A stretch of 34,102 bases of DNA, taken from positions 1 to 34,102 of the forward strand of contig CAJACZ010000030.1 in the NCBI GenBank assembly GCA_903938365.1. The letters are read 5' to 3'. This DNA comes from an uncultured Pseudomonadota bacterium. GTDB taxonomy: Bacteria; Pseudomonadota; Gammaproteobacteria; Steroidobacterales; Steroidobacteraceae. Below, piece after piece: positions 1 to 10,492 of this stretch. Position numbers and translations under genes: made by a program. Each line of letters begins with the position of its first letter. The first letter of the stretch is position 1. Under the pieces are notes generated by a model. That model had not been told where the DNA came from and ran no database searches. It was given only the letters and a program-made list of their open reading frames with translations.

Positions 1-363
1 CGACGCGACGAAGGTCGCCGCGATGGCCACGGAGAGGTCCGCTCCGACGAAGGCGCGGAAGAACAGCATGAGCACCACGATCGCGACCAGGAAACCGGAC
101 ACGGTGCTCAGGGTGATCGCCGCGTTCATGAATCGTGCGCGGCGGGCCAGCACGCGCAGCCGGGCCCCGATCTCGGCGCGCTGGCCGGCTTCGGCCGCCC
201 GCTCGAAATCGGCCTCCATGGGCCGCGCGCGGTCGACGATGCGCGCGAGCCGGCTGGTCAGCACATTGAGGGTGGCGGCCACGCCCGCGATCAGGAACAC
301 CGGGGCCACGGCGAGCTGGATCAGGTGCCCTACATCGAAGCCGGGTCCGGTTGCCGTGATCAT
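1..363 (-). CDS. DUF2721 family membrane protein (5' part only)
   Basis: The reading frame opens at an ATG at 363 and stays open to the window edge, so 121 codons are visible and the C-terminus is missing. The translation begins [20 protein letters not shown] and contains a hydrophobic segment at about residues 14-36, a charged stretch with [14 protein letters not shown] at about 35-48, and a second hydrophobic segment from about residue 82. The segment ending in NVL followed by a basic [10 protein letters not shown] helix is what I know from DUF2721 inner-membrane proteins, whose function is unknown. The start lies 21 bases past the rpoD stop on the same strand with no hairpin terminator between, so read-through from the rpoD operon is possible. 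A GAAGGG stretch about 10 bases upstream may serve as ribosome binding site. Confidence 0.75.
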   Translation of the reverse strand, partial: MITATGPGFDVGHLIQLAVAPVFLIAGVAATLNVLTSRLARIVDRARPMEADFERAAEAGQRAEIGARLRVLARRARFMNAAITLSTVSGFLVAIVVLMLFFRAFVGADLSVAIAATFVAS

Positions 364-384
364 GCGGGCCGGACCCTTCGGTGC

Positions 385-2844
<2,460 letters not shown>

Positions 2845-2923
2845 AGGGACTTCCGGCGTGCAAAGGGCCGGGCCCCGGGGCGCTTGCTGCGGGGACGGCC
2901 AGGGTCAAGGGGTCAAACGGCGG

Positions 2924-2953
2924 ATTCTACGTGGACCAGCGCCTGCCTGCCAG
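2924..2953 (-). promoter_or_regulatory. Possible rpoD-proximal sigma70-type promoter
   Basis: Reading the minus strand in the dnaG-rpoD gap, a TAGAAT -10 hexamer (2924-2929) is preceded at 18 bases by CTGGCA (2948-2953), which matches four of six -35 positions. The same TAGAAT hexamer occurs in the rpsU promoter. An extra promoter for rpoD near the end of dnaG is known from E. coli; here it is only inferred from the hexamers. Confidence 0.35.
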
Positions 2954-2955
2954 AT

Positions 2956-4806
2956 TCAACGCTTCGTGTCTTTAGTCCATTGCTGGGTTCGAGCGGACAT
3001 AAGGCGCTGAAGTTCCGCTTTCTCTTCACGATCCAGGCCCAGGTTGCCGTCTTTTTCCAGGAGCGCGTCGATCCGCCGCATCCGGCCTTCCTCCAGCATC
3101 CGGGCGATGGCGGTGCGCAGCTCGCTGAGCGCCGCGGCTTCGTCCGGAATCAGCGATTCCGCCGTGGCCAGGCGCGCGAAGCGCTCGCTCTCGGGCCGTT
3201 CGCGCCAGCGCTCGAGCAGTTGGCCGGTGCTGGCGCAGGGGTGTTCGCGAAGGTCGGCCACCAGGCTCCGCAGGATCTCCGCGCCTGGCTCCTCGATCGC
3301 CGCGAGCGCGTCCACGTCGGCCTCGGGCAGCAGGGTGGCGCTGCGCGGATGGTGCACCAGCACCAGCACGGCCTGCCGCATGAGGCTGCCGCGGCCCGCG
3401 CCGCGACCCGTACGACCCGGATTGAGGCCGCCGCCACGTTGCGACGGCGGGTCGCTGCCGCCGCTCCGGTCTGCGCCGAAGGCCGCTCCCGAGCCTGCAT
3501 CGGCACTGGCCCACAGTGTGCGGAGGCGCTCTGCCGGCAGGCGGATGGTTTCGGCGAGGCGCGCCAGCAGCAACTCCCGGTACACCCCCTCGGGAACGCG
3601 CGCGACCAGCGGGCGCGCACTCTCGGCGAGCCTTGCCCGTCCGTCCGCATGCGCGAGGTCCACCTGGGAGGAGAGTTCCTGGACCAGGTATTCGGACAGC
3701 GGCAGCGCGCCGTCCAGGCGCGCCTCGAAGGCCTCCCGGCCCTCCGCGCCCACCAGGGTGTCGGGGTCGTGGCCCTCGGGCAGGAACAGGAAGCGCAACT
3801 GCCGCCCCTCGCGTGCCTCGGGCAGTGCGTTGCCCAGGGCGCGCCAGGCGGCGGCGCGACCGGCGCGGTCCCCGTCGAAGGCGAACACCACCTCATTGAC
3901 CAGGCGGAACGCGCGTTTCAGGTGCTCGGGCGTGGTCGCCGTGCCGAGCGTCGCGACGGCATAGGTAATGCCCGCCTGATGCAGCCGCACGACGTCCATG
4001 TAGCCCTCGACGATCATCAGCCGGCGCAGCGGCGCGCGGTTCTGGCGGACCTCGTAGAGGCCGTAGAGTTCGCGGCCCTTGTGGAACAGCGAGGTCTCGG
4101 GGGAGTTCAGGTACTTGGGTTCGCCCTGGTCGATGACGCGACCGCCGAAGGCGATCACGCGCCCTCGTGCATCCCGGATCGGGAACATGATGCGGTCACG
4201 GAAGCGATCGTAATGCCGCTCGCCGTCGCGGACCTGGCCGGCGTCGCGTTCGATCACCAGCCCGCCGGCGGCCAGCGCGTCGCGCTGGGCCTCGGTCTGG
4301 CCGAAGCGACGCAGCACGTCGTTCCAGGAATTCGCCGCATAGCCGATCATGAATTTGGCGAGGGTCTCGGGCGTGAGGCCGCGTCCTTCCACGTAGCCAC
4401 GCGCGCGGGGATCGCGCGGCAGCAGCTGCGCCCAGTGCGCGGCGACCCGCGCCATCAGGGCGACGAGATCCGGCTCGGCGCGCGAGCGGCCGTCGTCGGG
4501 CCGCGCTTCCTTCGGCACTTCCAGGCCCGCGCGGGTGGCCAGTTCCTCCACCGCTTCGGGGAAGCTGAGCCGGTCGTAGTTCATCAGGAAGCCCAGCGAG
4601 GTGCCGTGCGCCCCGCAGCCGAAGCAATGGTAGAACTGCTTGTCGGGGCTGACCCAGAAGGACGGGTTCTTCTCGTCGTGGAAGGGGCAGCAGGCCTTGA
4701 ATTCGCGGCCGGCCTTCTTCAACGGAACACGCGAGCCGATCAGTTCGACGATATCGCTGCGCGCGACCAGTTCGTCGATGAAGCTCTGTGGAATGCGCCC
4801 GCTCAT
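2956..4806 (-). CDS. dnaG: DNA primase DnaG
   Basis: Makes RNA primers for lagging-strand synthesis in complex with the DnaB helicase. The 616-residue protein has all three expected parts. The N-terminal CHC2 zinc finger has ligands Cys40, His43, Cys61 and Cys64, at the same numbers as in E. coli. The catalytic core carries the basic ERHYDRFRDRIMFPIRD stretch (about 196-212) and a Toprim domain with Glu267 in MIVEGYMD and the DGD acid cluster at 311-313. The helical C-terminal DnaB-binding domain runs from about 475. A Gly-rich linker (about 436-473) joins core and C-terminal domain. The ATG at 4806 is 19 bases past the yqeY stop, so the two are co-transcribed. Confidence 0.97.
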   Translation of the reverse strand: MSGRIPQSFIDELVARSDIVELIGSRVPLKKAGREFKACCPFHDEKNPSFWVSPDKQFYHCFGCGAHGTSLGFLMNYDRLSFPEAVEELATRAGLEVPKEARPDDGRSRAEPDLVALMARVAAHWAQLLPRDPRARGYVEGRGLTPETLAKFMIGYAANSWNDVLRRFGQTEAQRDALAAGGLVIERDAGQVRDGERHYDRFRDRIMFPIRDARGRVIAFGGRVIDQGEPKYLNSPETSLFHKGRELYGLYEVRQNRAPLRRLMIVEGYMDVVRLHQAGITYAVATLGTATTPEHLKRAFRLVNEVVFAFDGDRAGRAAAWRALGNALPEAREGRQLRFLFLPEGHDPDTLVGAEGREAFEARLDGALPLSEYLVQELSSQVDLAHADGRARLAESARPLVARVPEGVYRELLLARLAETIRLPAERLRTLWASADAGSGAAFGADRSGGSDPPSQRGGGLNPGRTGRGAGRGSLMRQAVLVLVHHPRSATLLPEADVDALAAIEEPGAEILRSLVADLREHPCASTGQLLERWRERPESERFARLATAESLIPDEAAALSELRTAIARMLEEGRMRRIDALLEKDGNLGLDREEKAELQRLMSARTQQWTKDTKR

Positions 4807-4825
4807 GGGCGCAAGGATAGACTTT

Positions 4826-5284
4826 CTAGCCGGCTGCGGGGCCGGCCAGACGTGCCTTGATGCGTGCGCTGGCGACGGCCATGTCGGCGCGGCCCGCGGC
4901 TCGGGCCTTCACCAGTGCCACCGCCTTGCCCATGTCCTTGATCGAGGCTGCACCGCTTTCCGCGATGGCGGCCGAGATCAGCGCGTCCAGCTCCGGATCC
5001 GACAGCTGCGCCGGCAGGTAGCCCTGGAGCATCGTGATCTCCGATGCCTCCTTGGCGGCGAGGTCGGCGCGGCCGCCGGCCTCGAACTGCGCAATGGCTT
5101 CGCGGCGCTGCTTGATCATTTTCTCGATGACGGACAGCACCTGAGAGTCGTCGAGCGTGATCCGCTCGTCGACTTCGCGCTGCTTGATGGCTGCCTGCAG
5201 CATGCGGATGGAGCCGAGACGCTCCTTCTCCGCTGCCCGCATGGCAGCCTTCATGTCTTCGGTGATGCGCTCCTTGAGCGACAT
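4826..5284 (-). CDS. yqeY: GatB/YqeY domain protein
   Basis: A 152-residue soluble protein of the YqeY family, which resembles the tRNA-binding tail of the amidotransferase subunit GatB. It opens MSLKERITEDMKAAMRAAEK and carries the family signature LGSIRMLQAAIKQREVDER in the first third, then IEKMIKQRREAIAQFEAGGR and the ILQGYLPAQLS-like LQGYLPAQLSDPELDALISA. Length is normal. It lies between rpsU (14-base gap) and dnaG (19-base gap) in one minus-strand operon, a position common in gammaproteobacteria. Its cellular role is not well established; a role in tRNA-linked amidation is only suggested by homology. Confidence 0.92.
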   Translation of the reverse strand: MSLKERITEDMKAAMRAAEKERLGSIRMLQAAIKQREVDERITLDDSQVLSVIEKMIKQRREAIAQFEAGGRADLAAKEASEITMLQGYLPAQLSDPELDALISAAIAESGAASIKDMGKAVALVKARAAGRADMAVASARIKARLAGPAAG

Positions 5285-5298
5285 CCGGAAGCCGGCCG

Positions 5299-5505
5299 TC
5301 AGTGCGGGCGGGTGAAGCTGCGGGAGCTGCGCTTGAGGTGCCGCTTCACGGCGGCGGCCTTCTTGCGCTTACGCTCCTGCGTCGGCTTCTCGTAGAATTC
5401 CCGCCGACGCAACTCGGTCAGGACACCCGCTTTCTCGCAGGCGCGCTTGAAACGGCGCAACGCGGCGTCGAAATACTCGTTCTCGCGAACACGAACGCTC
5501 GGCAT
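5299..5505 (-). CDS. rpsU: 30S ribosomal protein S21
   Basis: A 68-residue, strongly basic protein starting [20 protein letters not shown] and containing [20 protein letters not shown], the diagnostic S21 segment. S21 binds the 3' domain of 16S rRNA on the small subunit platform and helps initiation. It is the first gene of the macromolecular-synthesis operon. GAGG eight bases before the ATG on the minus strand is the likely ribosome binding site. The promoter and a perfect dyad lie just upstream, at 5569-5597 and 5547-5562. Confidence 0.97.
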   Translation of the reverse strand: MPSVRVRENEYFDAALRRFKRACEKAGVLTELRRREFYEKPTQERKRKKAAAVKRHLKRSSRSFTRPH

Positions 5506-5546
5506 CTAAACCTCAACTCATTGATTTAGTTGGACTTCTTATGAAG

Positions 5547-5562
5547 CCCTGACGGGTCAGGG
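5547..5562. promoter_or_regulatory. Perfect 16-base dyad at the start of the rpsU transcript
   Basis: CCCTGACGGGTCAGGG is a perfect inverted repeat with 7-base arms and a 2-base centre. It begins about seven bases downstream of the -10 hexamer of the rpsU promoter, so it covers roughly +1 to +16 of the operon transcript. It could be an operator or a short 5' hairpin. It does not match the LexA box known from the E. coli operon. Confidence 0.5.
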
Positions 5563-5568
5563 GCGTGG

Positions 5569-5597
5569 ATTCTAAAGTTACCCCGCGCAAAACGCAA
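5569..5597 (-). promoter_or_regulatory. Sigma70-type promoter of the rpsU-yqeY-dnaG-rpoD operon
   Basis: On the minus strand TTGCGT (5592-5597) is followed after exactly 17 bases by TAGAAT (5569-5574), matching four and five of six consensus positions. A start near 5562 would give a leader of about 57 bases. The promoter sits in the divergent region to tsaD. Confidence 0.7.
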
Positions 5598-5649
5598 AAG
5601 TTCCTCACATCCGCCTCCACGCCCAGCCCCCCACGGTCACTCCAGCAGC

Positions 5650-6693
5650 ATGCGAATCCTTGCCATCGAATCTTCCTGCGACGAGTCGGCCGCCGCGATC
5701 CTGGATGCCGGGCGCGGCCTGCTCGCGCACGAACTCTACTCCCAGGTCGACCTGCACCAGATGTACGGAGGGGTCGTGCCGGAGATCGCCTCGCGCGACC
5801 ACGTGCAGCGGCTGCTGCCCCTGGTCGAGCGTGCGCTCAAGGCGGCCGACACAGTGCCCGCGCAACTGGGGGGCGTGGCGTACACCGCTGGCCCCGGCCT
5901 GATCGGCGCGCTGCTGACCGGCGCCGCGCTGGCCCGCTCGCTCGCGTATGCGTGGGGCATTCCGGCGCTCGGCGTGCACCATCTCGAGGGCCACCTGCTG
6001 GCGCCATTGCTGGAGCCCGATCCGCCGCAGTTTCCGCATGTCGCGCTGCTGGTGTCGGGCGGGCACACGATGCTCATCGAGGCGCGCGGCATCGGCGCGT
6101 ACCAGATCCTTGGCGAGACCCGCGACGATGCCGCCGGCGAAGCCTTCGACAAAAGCGCCAAGCTGCTGGGCCTGCCCTATCCCGGCGGCCCCCACCTGGC
6201 GCGGCTGGCCGGGCAGGGCCGTCCCGGCCGCTACCAGTTTCCGCGACCCATGCTGGATCGCCCGGGGCTTGAGTTCAGCTTCTCGGGCCTGAAGACCGCG
6301 GTGCTGCACGCGGTGCGGGAGTCGCCCCAGGCCGCCCTCGAGCACGGCGCCGACATCGCTCACGAGGTCCAGGAGGCGATCGTCGAGACGCTGGTCGTCA
6401 AATCGATGCGCGCCCTCGAGGCCACCGACCTCGATGTGCTGGTGGTGGCGGGCGGGGTCAGCGCGAACCAGCGGCTGCGCGAGCGGCTCGACGCCGCGGC
6501 GCGCGCGCGCGGCGTGCGCGTGTACTATCCGCGCCTTGAATTCTGCACCGATAATGCGGCGATGATCGCCGTGGCGGGCCTCGCGCGGCTCGCGGCCGGG
6601 GAGCATGACGGGCCGGCGATCGGGGCCCGGGCTCAATGGCCGCTCGCGTCGCTGGCGCCTCCGGGGCAGCCACGAACCACTTCTCAGGGATAG
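5650..6693 (+). CDS. tsaD: tRNA threonylcarbamoyladenosine (t6A37) transferase TsaD
   Basis: Catalytic subunit that moves the threonylcarbamoyl group from its adenylate onto A37 of ANN-decoding tRNAs, acting with TsaB and TsaE. The 347-residue protein has the Kae1/TsaD layout: [19 protein letters not shown] at the start, the metal-binding [10 protein letters not shown] motif with His111 and His115, the ATP-binding SGGHT loop, the [19 protein letters not shown] segment, and the third metal ligand in CTDNAAMIA near the end. The start is the ATG at 5650, giving the normal MRIL-type N-terminus. It is divergent from the rpsU operon, as in E. coli. folB follows after 10 bases, so a tsaD-folB-folK transcript is likely. 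Confidence 0.96.
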   Translation: MRILAIESSCDESAAAILDAGRGLLAHELYSQVDLHQMYGGVVPEIASRDHVQRLLPLVERALKAADTVPAQLGGVAYTAGPGLIGALLTGAALARSLAYAWGIPALGVHHLEGHLLAPLLEPDPPQFPHVALLVSGGHTMLIEARGIGAYQILGETRDDAAGEAFDKSAKLLGLPYPGGPHLARLAGQGRPGRYQFPRPMLDRPGLEFSFSGLKTAVLHAVRESPQAALEHGADIAHEVQEAIVETLVVKSMRALEATDLDVLVVAGGVSANQRLRERLDAAARARGVRVYYPRLEFCTDNAAMIAVAGLARLAAGEHDGPAIGARAQWPLASLAPPGQPRTTSQG

Positions 6694-6703
6694 CGCTTCG
6701 GAC

Positions 6704-7096
6704 ATGACGACCACACGCAGACAGGACACGATCTTCCTCCGCGGCCTCGAGGTGGAATGCATCATCGGTTTCATCGAATGGGAGCGCCGCATCCGCCAGC
6801 GCGTGGTGATCGATTTCGAGGTCCCCGCCGACTGCACCAGGGCGGCGGTCCGCGACGACGTCGCCGATACGCTCGATTACAAACGGGTCGCGAAGCGGAT
6901 CATCGGCTTCGTCGAAGGCTCGGAGTTCAACCTCGTCGAGACCATGGCCCACCGCATGGCATTGCTGGTGCTCGAGGAATTCGGCATCGAATGGATCCGC
7001 ATCTCGATCAACAAGCCCGGCGCCATCCGTGGCTCGAGGGACGTGGGCGTATCGATCGAGCGCAACCGCGCCGACCTCGCCCCGGCGCAGGCCTGA
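6704..7096 (+). CDS. folB: Dihydroneopterin aldolase FolB
   Basis: Splits dihydroneopterin to 6-hydroxymethyl-dihydropterin and glycolaldehyde in folate synthesis. The 130-residue protein contains LRGLEVECIIGFIEWERR with the conserved Glu at 25, the LDYKRVAKRI segment, NLVETMAHRMA with Glu79 that binds the pterin ring, and INKPGAIRGS with catalytic Lys104. The frame is open further upstream, to 6605, but that part would overlap the end of tsaD and is not FolB-like. The ATG at 6704 gives the expected N-terminus, and a CAGGGA stretch overlapping the tsaD stop can act as ribosome binding site. folK follows after three bases and carries the next step. Confidence 0.93.
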   Translation: MTTTRRQDTIFLRGLEVECIIGFIEWERRIRQRVVIDFEVPADCTRAAVRDDVADTLDYKRVAKRIIGFVEGSEFNLVETMAHRMALLVLEEFGIEWIRISINKPGAIRGSRDVGVSIERNRADLAPAQA

Positions 7097-7099
7097 AGG

Positions 7100-7639
7100 G
7101 TGGCTCCGCGCGAGGTTGGCACCGCGCCTGTCGAGGTCTACGTGGCCGCCGGCAGCAACGTCGATGCCGAACGCAACCTGCAGCTCGCGGCGGCCGCGAT
7201 GGCCCGCGAATTCGCTCCGGTGCGCTTCTCGCCCGCCTACCGCAACACGGCCGTGGGTTTCGAGGGCGAGGACTTCGTCAACTTCGTGATGGGGTTCCGC
7301 ACCTCTCTCGGCGTGCATGAGGTGATCGATCGCCTGCAGCACATCGAGGCACTCTGCGGTCGCAGCCGCGATGCGCCCAAGTGGGCGCCGCGCAGCATGG
7401 ATCTCGACATCCTTCTGTTCGGCGACCGGGTCTGCGACGAGCCGGGACTGGTGCTGCCGCGGCCCGACCTGGTGCGCCGACCCTACATGCTCGGCCCCAT
7501 GGCGGACCTGGCGCCCGGCGTGCTGCACCCGACACTCGGGGTGACGATCGGGGAGCTGTGGGCGCGTTTCGACCGCGACGCGCATCCCATGGCGCGCATC
7601 CCGCTCGCACTCGCGGCGCCGGAGTCCGCGGAAGCTTGA
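7100..7639 (+). CDS. folK: 2-amino-4-hydroxy-6-hydroxymethyldihydropteridine pyrophosphokinase FolK (HPPK)
   Basis: Transfers pyrophosphate from ATP to the FolB product, making the substrate for dihydropteroate synthase. In 179 residues it shows VYVAAGSNVDAERNLQLA (the usual LGSN loop, here AAGSN), SPAYRNTAVGFEGEDFVN, and the signature PRSMDLDILLFG with metal ligands Asp101 and Asp103, then LPRPDLVRRPYMLGPMADLAP. The start is a GTG at 7100, three bases after the folB stop; no ATG lies between it and the AAGSN motif. The tight spacing implies translational coupling with folB. It converges on the folM-like gene with an 8-base gap. Confidence 0.93.
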   Translation: MAPREVGTAPVEVYVAAGSNVDAERNLQLAAAAMAREFAPVRFSPAYRNTAVGFEGEDFVNFVMGFRTSLGVHEVIDRLQHIEALCGRSRDAPKWAPRSMDLDILLFGDRVCDEPGLVLPRPDLVRRPYMLGPMADLAPGVLHPTLGVTIGELWARFDRDAHPMARIPLALAAPESAEA

Positions 7640-7647
7640 TCCGGGTG

Positions 7648-8406
7648 CTACCAGGCGACGCTGCGACCGCCATCAACCGGGAGGATCTGCCCGGTGATGT
7701 AGGGCGCATCGGCGGCGAAGAACAGCGCAGTGCGGGCGATGTCGCCGGCGGAGCCCGGTCGCTTGAGCAGCGTGCGGTCCATGATCTTTTCCTGCAGCAC
7801 GGTGTCTGCGGCGCCGTCGGCGGGCCACATGACCGGCCCCGGCGCGATGCCGTTGACGCGGACGTGCGGACCCAGTTCGCGCGCGAGCGAGCGCGTCAGC
7901 ATGATCAGTCCCGCCTTGGCCACGCCGTAGACCGGATAGCGCCGCAGCGGGCGCATGCCGTGGATATCCACGATGTTGATGATCAGTCCCTGCGCCAGGC
8001 GCAGCGCGGGCGCCGCCGCCTGCGACAGGAACAGCGGTGCCTTGAGGTTCGAGCCCATCAGGTCGTCCCAGTGCGCTTCGGTAATCTCGCCCATCGGGGT
8101 CGGATAGAACGTCGAGGCGTTGTTCACCAGCACGTCGAGCCGGCCGAAATGCTGCTGCGCGTGTTCCACCAGCCGGCCGAGGCGGGCGGTCTCGAGCAGG
8201 TCCGCGCTGATCGTCACGACGCTGTCCGCGCGCTGCGCGTTGAGCTCCGCGGCGAGCGCATCCGCCGCCGCGGCCGATTGGTGGTAGTGGACGACGCAGC
8301 GGGCTCCGGCGCCGTGCAGCGCGCGGACGATCTCTGCGCCGACCCTGCGGCCCCCGCCCGTGACCAGTGCAACCTTGCCGTCGAGGCTTTTTGCTTGAGT
8401 GTTCAT
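7648..8406 (-). CDS. folM: Pteridine reductase-like SDR (FolM-type)
   Basis: A 252-residue NADPH-type short-chain dehydrogenase. Visible are TGGGRRVG at 16-23, the TGxxxRxG form used by pteridine reductases instead of the usual TGxxxGxG, and the NNAS motif at 95-98. At the catalytic site the usual Ser is Asp147 (IVDIHGMRPLRR), followed by Tyr160 and Lys164. An Asp-13-Tyr-4-Lys spacing is the same as the Asp181/Tyr194/Lys198 triad of PTR1 enzymes. This supports reduction of dihydropterins or dihydrofolate, like E. coli FolM, rather than a generic SDR. Its place tail-to-tail with folB-folK fits. FolM's exact in vivo substrate (dihydromonapterin or dihydrofolate) cannot be decided from sequence. 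Confidence 0.85.
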   Translation of the reverse strand: MNTQAKSLDGKVALVTGGGRRVGAEIVRALHGAGARCVVHYHQSAAAADALAAELNAQRADSVVTISADLLETARLGRLVEHAQQHFGRLDVLVNNASTFYPTPMGEITEAHWDDLMGSNLKAPLFLSQAAAPALRLAQGLIINIVDIHGMRPLRRYPVYGVAKAGLIMLTRSLARELGPHVRVNGIAPGPVMWPADGAADTVLQEKIMDRTLLKRPGSAGDIARTALFFAADAPYITGQILPVDGGRSVAW

Positions 8407-8417
8407 CGGGTGAGCTT

Positions 8418-9626
8418 ATGACGCGCGGCGGTCCAGGCTCAACGTCGGCGCTGCCCGCGCCGGGCCCGGATGCCGAAGCCCATGGCCGGCGGGTCGATGC
8501 GGCGCTGCACGCGAGGCTCGAGGTCGCCGGTGGCTGGCTCCCCTTCGCCGACTACATGCGCTGCGCCCTGTACGAGCCCGGGCTCGGTTACTACAGCGCC
8601 GGCGCGGCCAAGTTCGGCCCGGCGGGCGATTTCGTCACGGCGCCCGAGATCTCCGGTCTGTTCGCCGAGGTGTTCGCGGGTCAGTTCGCGGCGGTGCTCG
8701 CCGGCCTGGGCGGTGGCTCGGTGCTCGAGCTGGGCCCGGGTACCGGCCGGTTCGCGGCCACGGCACTGGCCGCATGGCCTGCGCACGGCCCGCTGCCGGA
8801 CGAATACCTGCTGCTGGAGGTGAGCGGCGACCTGCGCGAGCGCCAGCAGCGGCAGGTGGCGGTCGCGGCGGGCGCAGCGGCCCCGCGCGCGCGCTGGCTC
8901 GAAGCGCTGCCGCCGCGGTTCGCGGGGGTGGTGTTCGCCAACGAGGTGCTCGACGCGCTGCCCTGCGAGCGCTTCGTGCTGCGCGCCGGCGAGCCCTGGC
9001 GGCTCGGCGTCGGTGCCTGCGGCGCGGGCTTCGCCTGGTCGGAGCGGCGGCCCGATGGCAGCCATGCAGGCGACCAGGCGTTCGTCGAGGCCACGCGCGA
9101 GCTCCCGCTGGCAGGCTTGCCGGACGGCTATCGTGGCGAATTCCATCCGGGGCTCGCGGCGTGGATCCGGGCTCTGGCCGACGGACTGCAGCGCGGCGTC
9201 GTGATGCTGGTCGACTACGGGCTGCCCCGCAGCCACTACTATCATCCGCAGCGCGAGGCAGGCACGCTGCGGTGCCACTATCGGCATCTTGCGCATGACG
9301 ACCCGTTTTCATATCCGGGTCTGACGGATATCACCGCCTGGGTGGACTTCACCGCCGTGGCCGAGGCCGCGGTCGCCGCGGGCCTGGACGTGGCCGGATT
9401 CACCACGCAGGCGGCTTTCCTGCTGGGCGCCGGCATCGATGCGCGATTCGCCGCGGCCCACGAAGCGGCTGCGTCGGAGGCCGCGCGGGTGCGGCTCGCG
9501 CACGGGGCGCGGCAGCTGCTGCTGCCCGGCGAGATGGGCGAGGCGATCAAGGTGATGGTGCTGGCGCGCGACTGCGAGGTGCCGTTGCCGGGCCTGCTGA
9601 TTCAGGATCTGCGCGACTCGCTGTGA
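8418..9626 (+). CDS. Class I SAM-dependent methyltransferase, MidA/NDUFAF7 family
   Basis: A 402-residue protein with the family hallmark LYEPGLGYYSAGAAKFG, GDFVTAPEIS (about 51-80) and the SAM-binding motif VLELGPGTGRF at 102-112, followed by FANEVLDALPCERF. MidA relatives in mitochondria (NDUFAF7) methylate an arginine of complex I; the bacterial target is generally not known. The open frame begins further upstream at a GTG (8367) inside the neighbouring SDR gene, but the ATG at 8418 with GGTGAG just before it is the better start. That leaves only 11 bases to the divergent folM-like start, so the two promoters must overlap or lie inside each other's coding regions. Confidence 0.87.
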   Translation: MTRGGPGSTSALPAPGPDAEAHGRRVDAALHARLEVAGGWLPFADYMRCALYEPGLGYYSAGAAKFGPAGDFVTAPEISGLFAEVFAGQFAAVLAGLGGGSVLELGPGTGRFAATALAAWPAHGPLPDEYLLLEVSGDLRERQQRQVAVAAGAAAPRARWLEALPPRFAGVVFANEVLDALPCERFVLRAGEPWRLGVGACGAGFAWSERRPDGSHAGDQAFVEATRELPLAGLPDGYRGEFHPGLAAWIRALADGLQRGVVMLVDYGLPRSHYYHPQREAGTLRCHYRHLAHDDPFSYPGLTDITAWVDFTAVAEAAVAAGLDVAGFTTQAAFLLGAGIDARFAAAHEAAASEAARVRLAHGARQLLLPGEMGEAIKVMVLARDCEVPLPGLLIQDLRDSL

Positions 9627-9672
9627 GCGCGCACCGTGGAACCTACAGGCCCGTGAGGGCAGGGTGGCTGGA

Positions 9673-10482
9673 ATGACGATGGAATGGTGGCATGCGGTCG
9701 TGCTGGCGATCATCCAGGGGCTCGCCGAGTTCCTGCCGGTGTCGAGTTCCGGGCACCTGGTGCTGGTGCCCAGGCTGCTGGGCTGGTCCGACCAGGGTCT
9801 GGCCTTCGACGTGGCCGTGCATGTCGGCACGCTGCTGGCGGTCGTGACGTATTTCCGCAAGGACCTGCTGCCGCTGCTGACCGGGCTGATCGCCTTCCTG
9901 CGCGGTGACCGGCAGAACACCTGGGGTCGGCTGGCCTTCAACCTGCTGGTCGGCACGATCCCGGTCGGTCTCGTCGGCCTGCTGGCGCACGATTTCATCG
10001 AGTCGCAACTGCGGAGCCCGTTCGTGGTGGCATTTCAGCTGGCGGTGTTCGGCATCGTGCTCTATCTGGTGGATCGCAGCGGTCGCCGCAATCGCGACGA
10101 GACCACGCTGACGCTGGGCCAGGCGCTGCTGATCGGCTGCGCGCAGGCCCTGGCGCTGGTGCCGGGCACCTCGCGTTCGGGCATCACCATGACGGCCGGG
10201 CTGATGCTCGGGCTCACGCGCGAGGCCGCGGCGCGCTTCGCTTTCCTGCTGTCGGTGCCGGGCATCGCGCTGGCCGGCGGCTACGAGGGCTTCAAGTTCG
10301 CCACCGGAGTCGCGGGCGAATCGGTGCCGGTGGCCGAGATGCTGCTGGGCCTCGTGGTCTCGGCGGTAGTCGGCTACTTCTGCATCCACTACTTCCTGCG
10401 CTTCATCGCCCGGATCGGCTTCCTGCCGTTCACGGTCTATCGACTGCTGCTGGCCGGCTTCATCGTCCTGGTTTTCGCCTGA
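9673..10482 (+). CDS. uppP: Undecaprenyl-diphosphatase UppP (BacA family)
   Basis: Integral membrane phosphatase that regenerates undecaprenyl phosphate for peptidoglycan and other wall polymers and gives bacitracin tolerance. The 269-residue form carries both active-site motifs: IIQGLAEFLPVSSSGHL at 13-29 with the Gln/Glu-rich helix, and PGTSRSG at 164-170 with the essential Arg. About eight hydrophobic segments are visible. A GTG at 9664 is in frame, but ATG 9673 has AGGG eight bases upstream and yields the usual short N-terminus. A third candidate is ATG 9679. The next gene starts 10 bases after the stop, so the two are probably co-transcribed. Confidence 0.95.
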   Translation: MTMEWWHAVVLAIIQGLAEFLPVSSSGHLVLVPRLLGWSDQGLAFDVAVHVGTLLAVVTYFRKDLLPLLTGLIAFLRGDRQNTWGRLAFNLLVGTIPVGLVGLLAHDFIESQLRSPFVVAFQLAVFGIVLYLVDRSGRRNRDETTLTLGQALLIGCAQALALVPGTSRSGITMTAGLMLGLTREAAARFAFLLSVPGIALAGGYEGFKFATGVAGESVPVAEMLLGLVVSAVVGYFCIHYFLRFIARIGFLPFTVYRLLLAGFIVLVFA

Positions 10483-10492
10483 GGATTGCATC

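Noticed and set aside
6605-6703. N-terminal extension of folB
   Set aside because: It overlaps the end of tsaD in another frame and is not FolB-like; the ATG at 6704 is the natural start.
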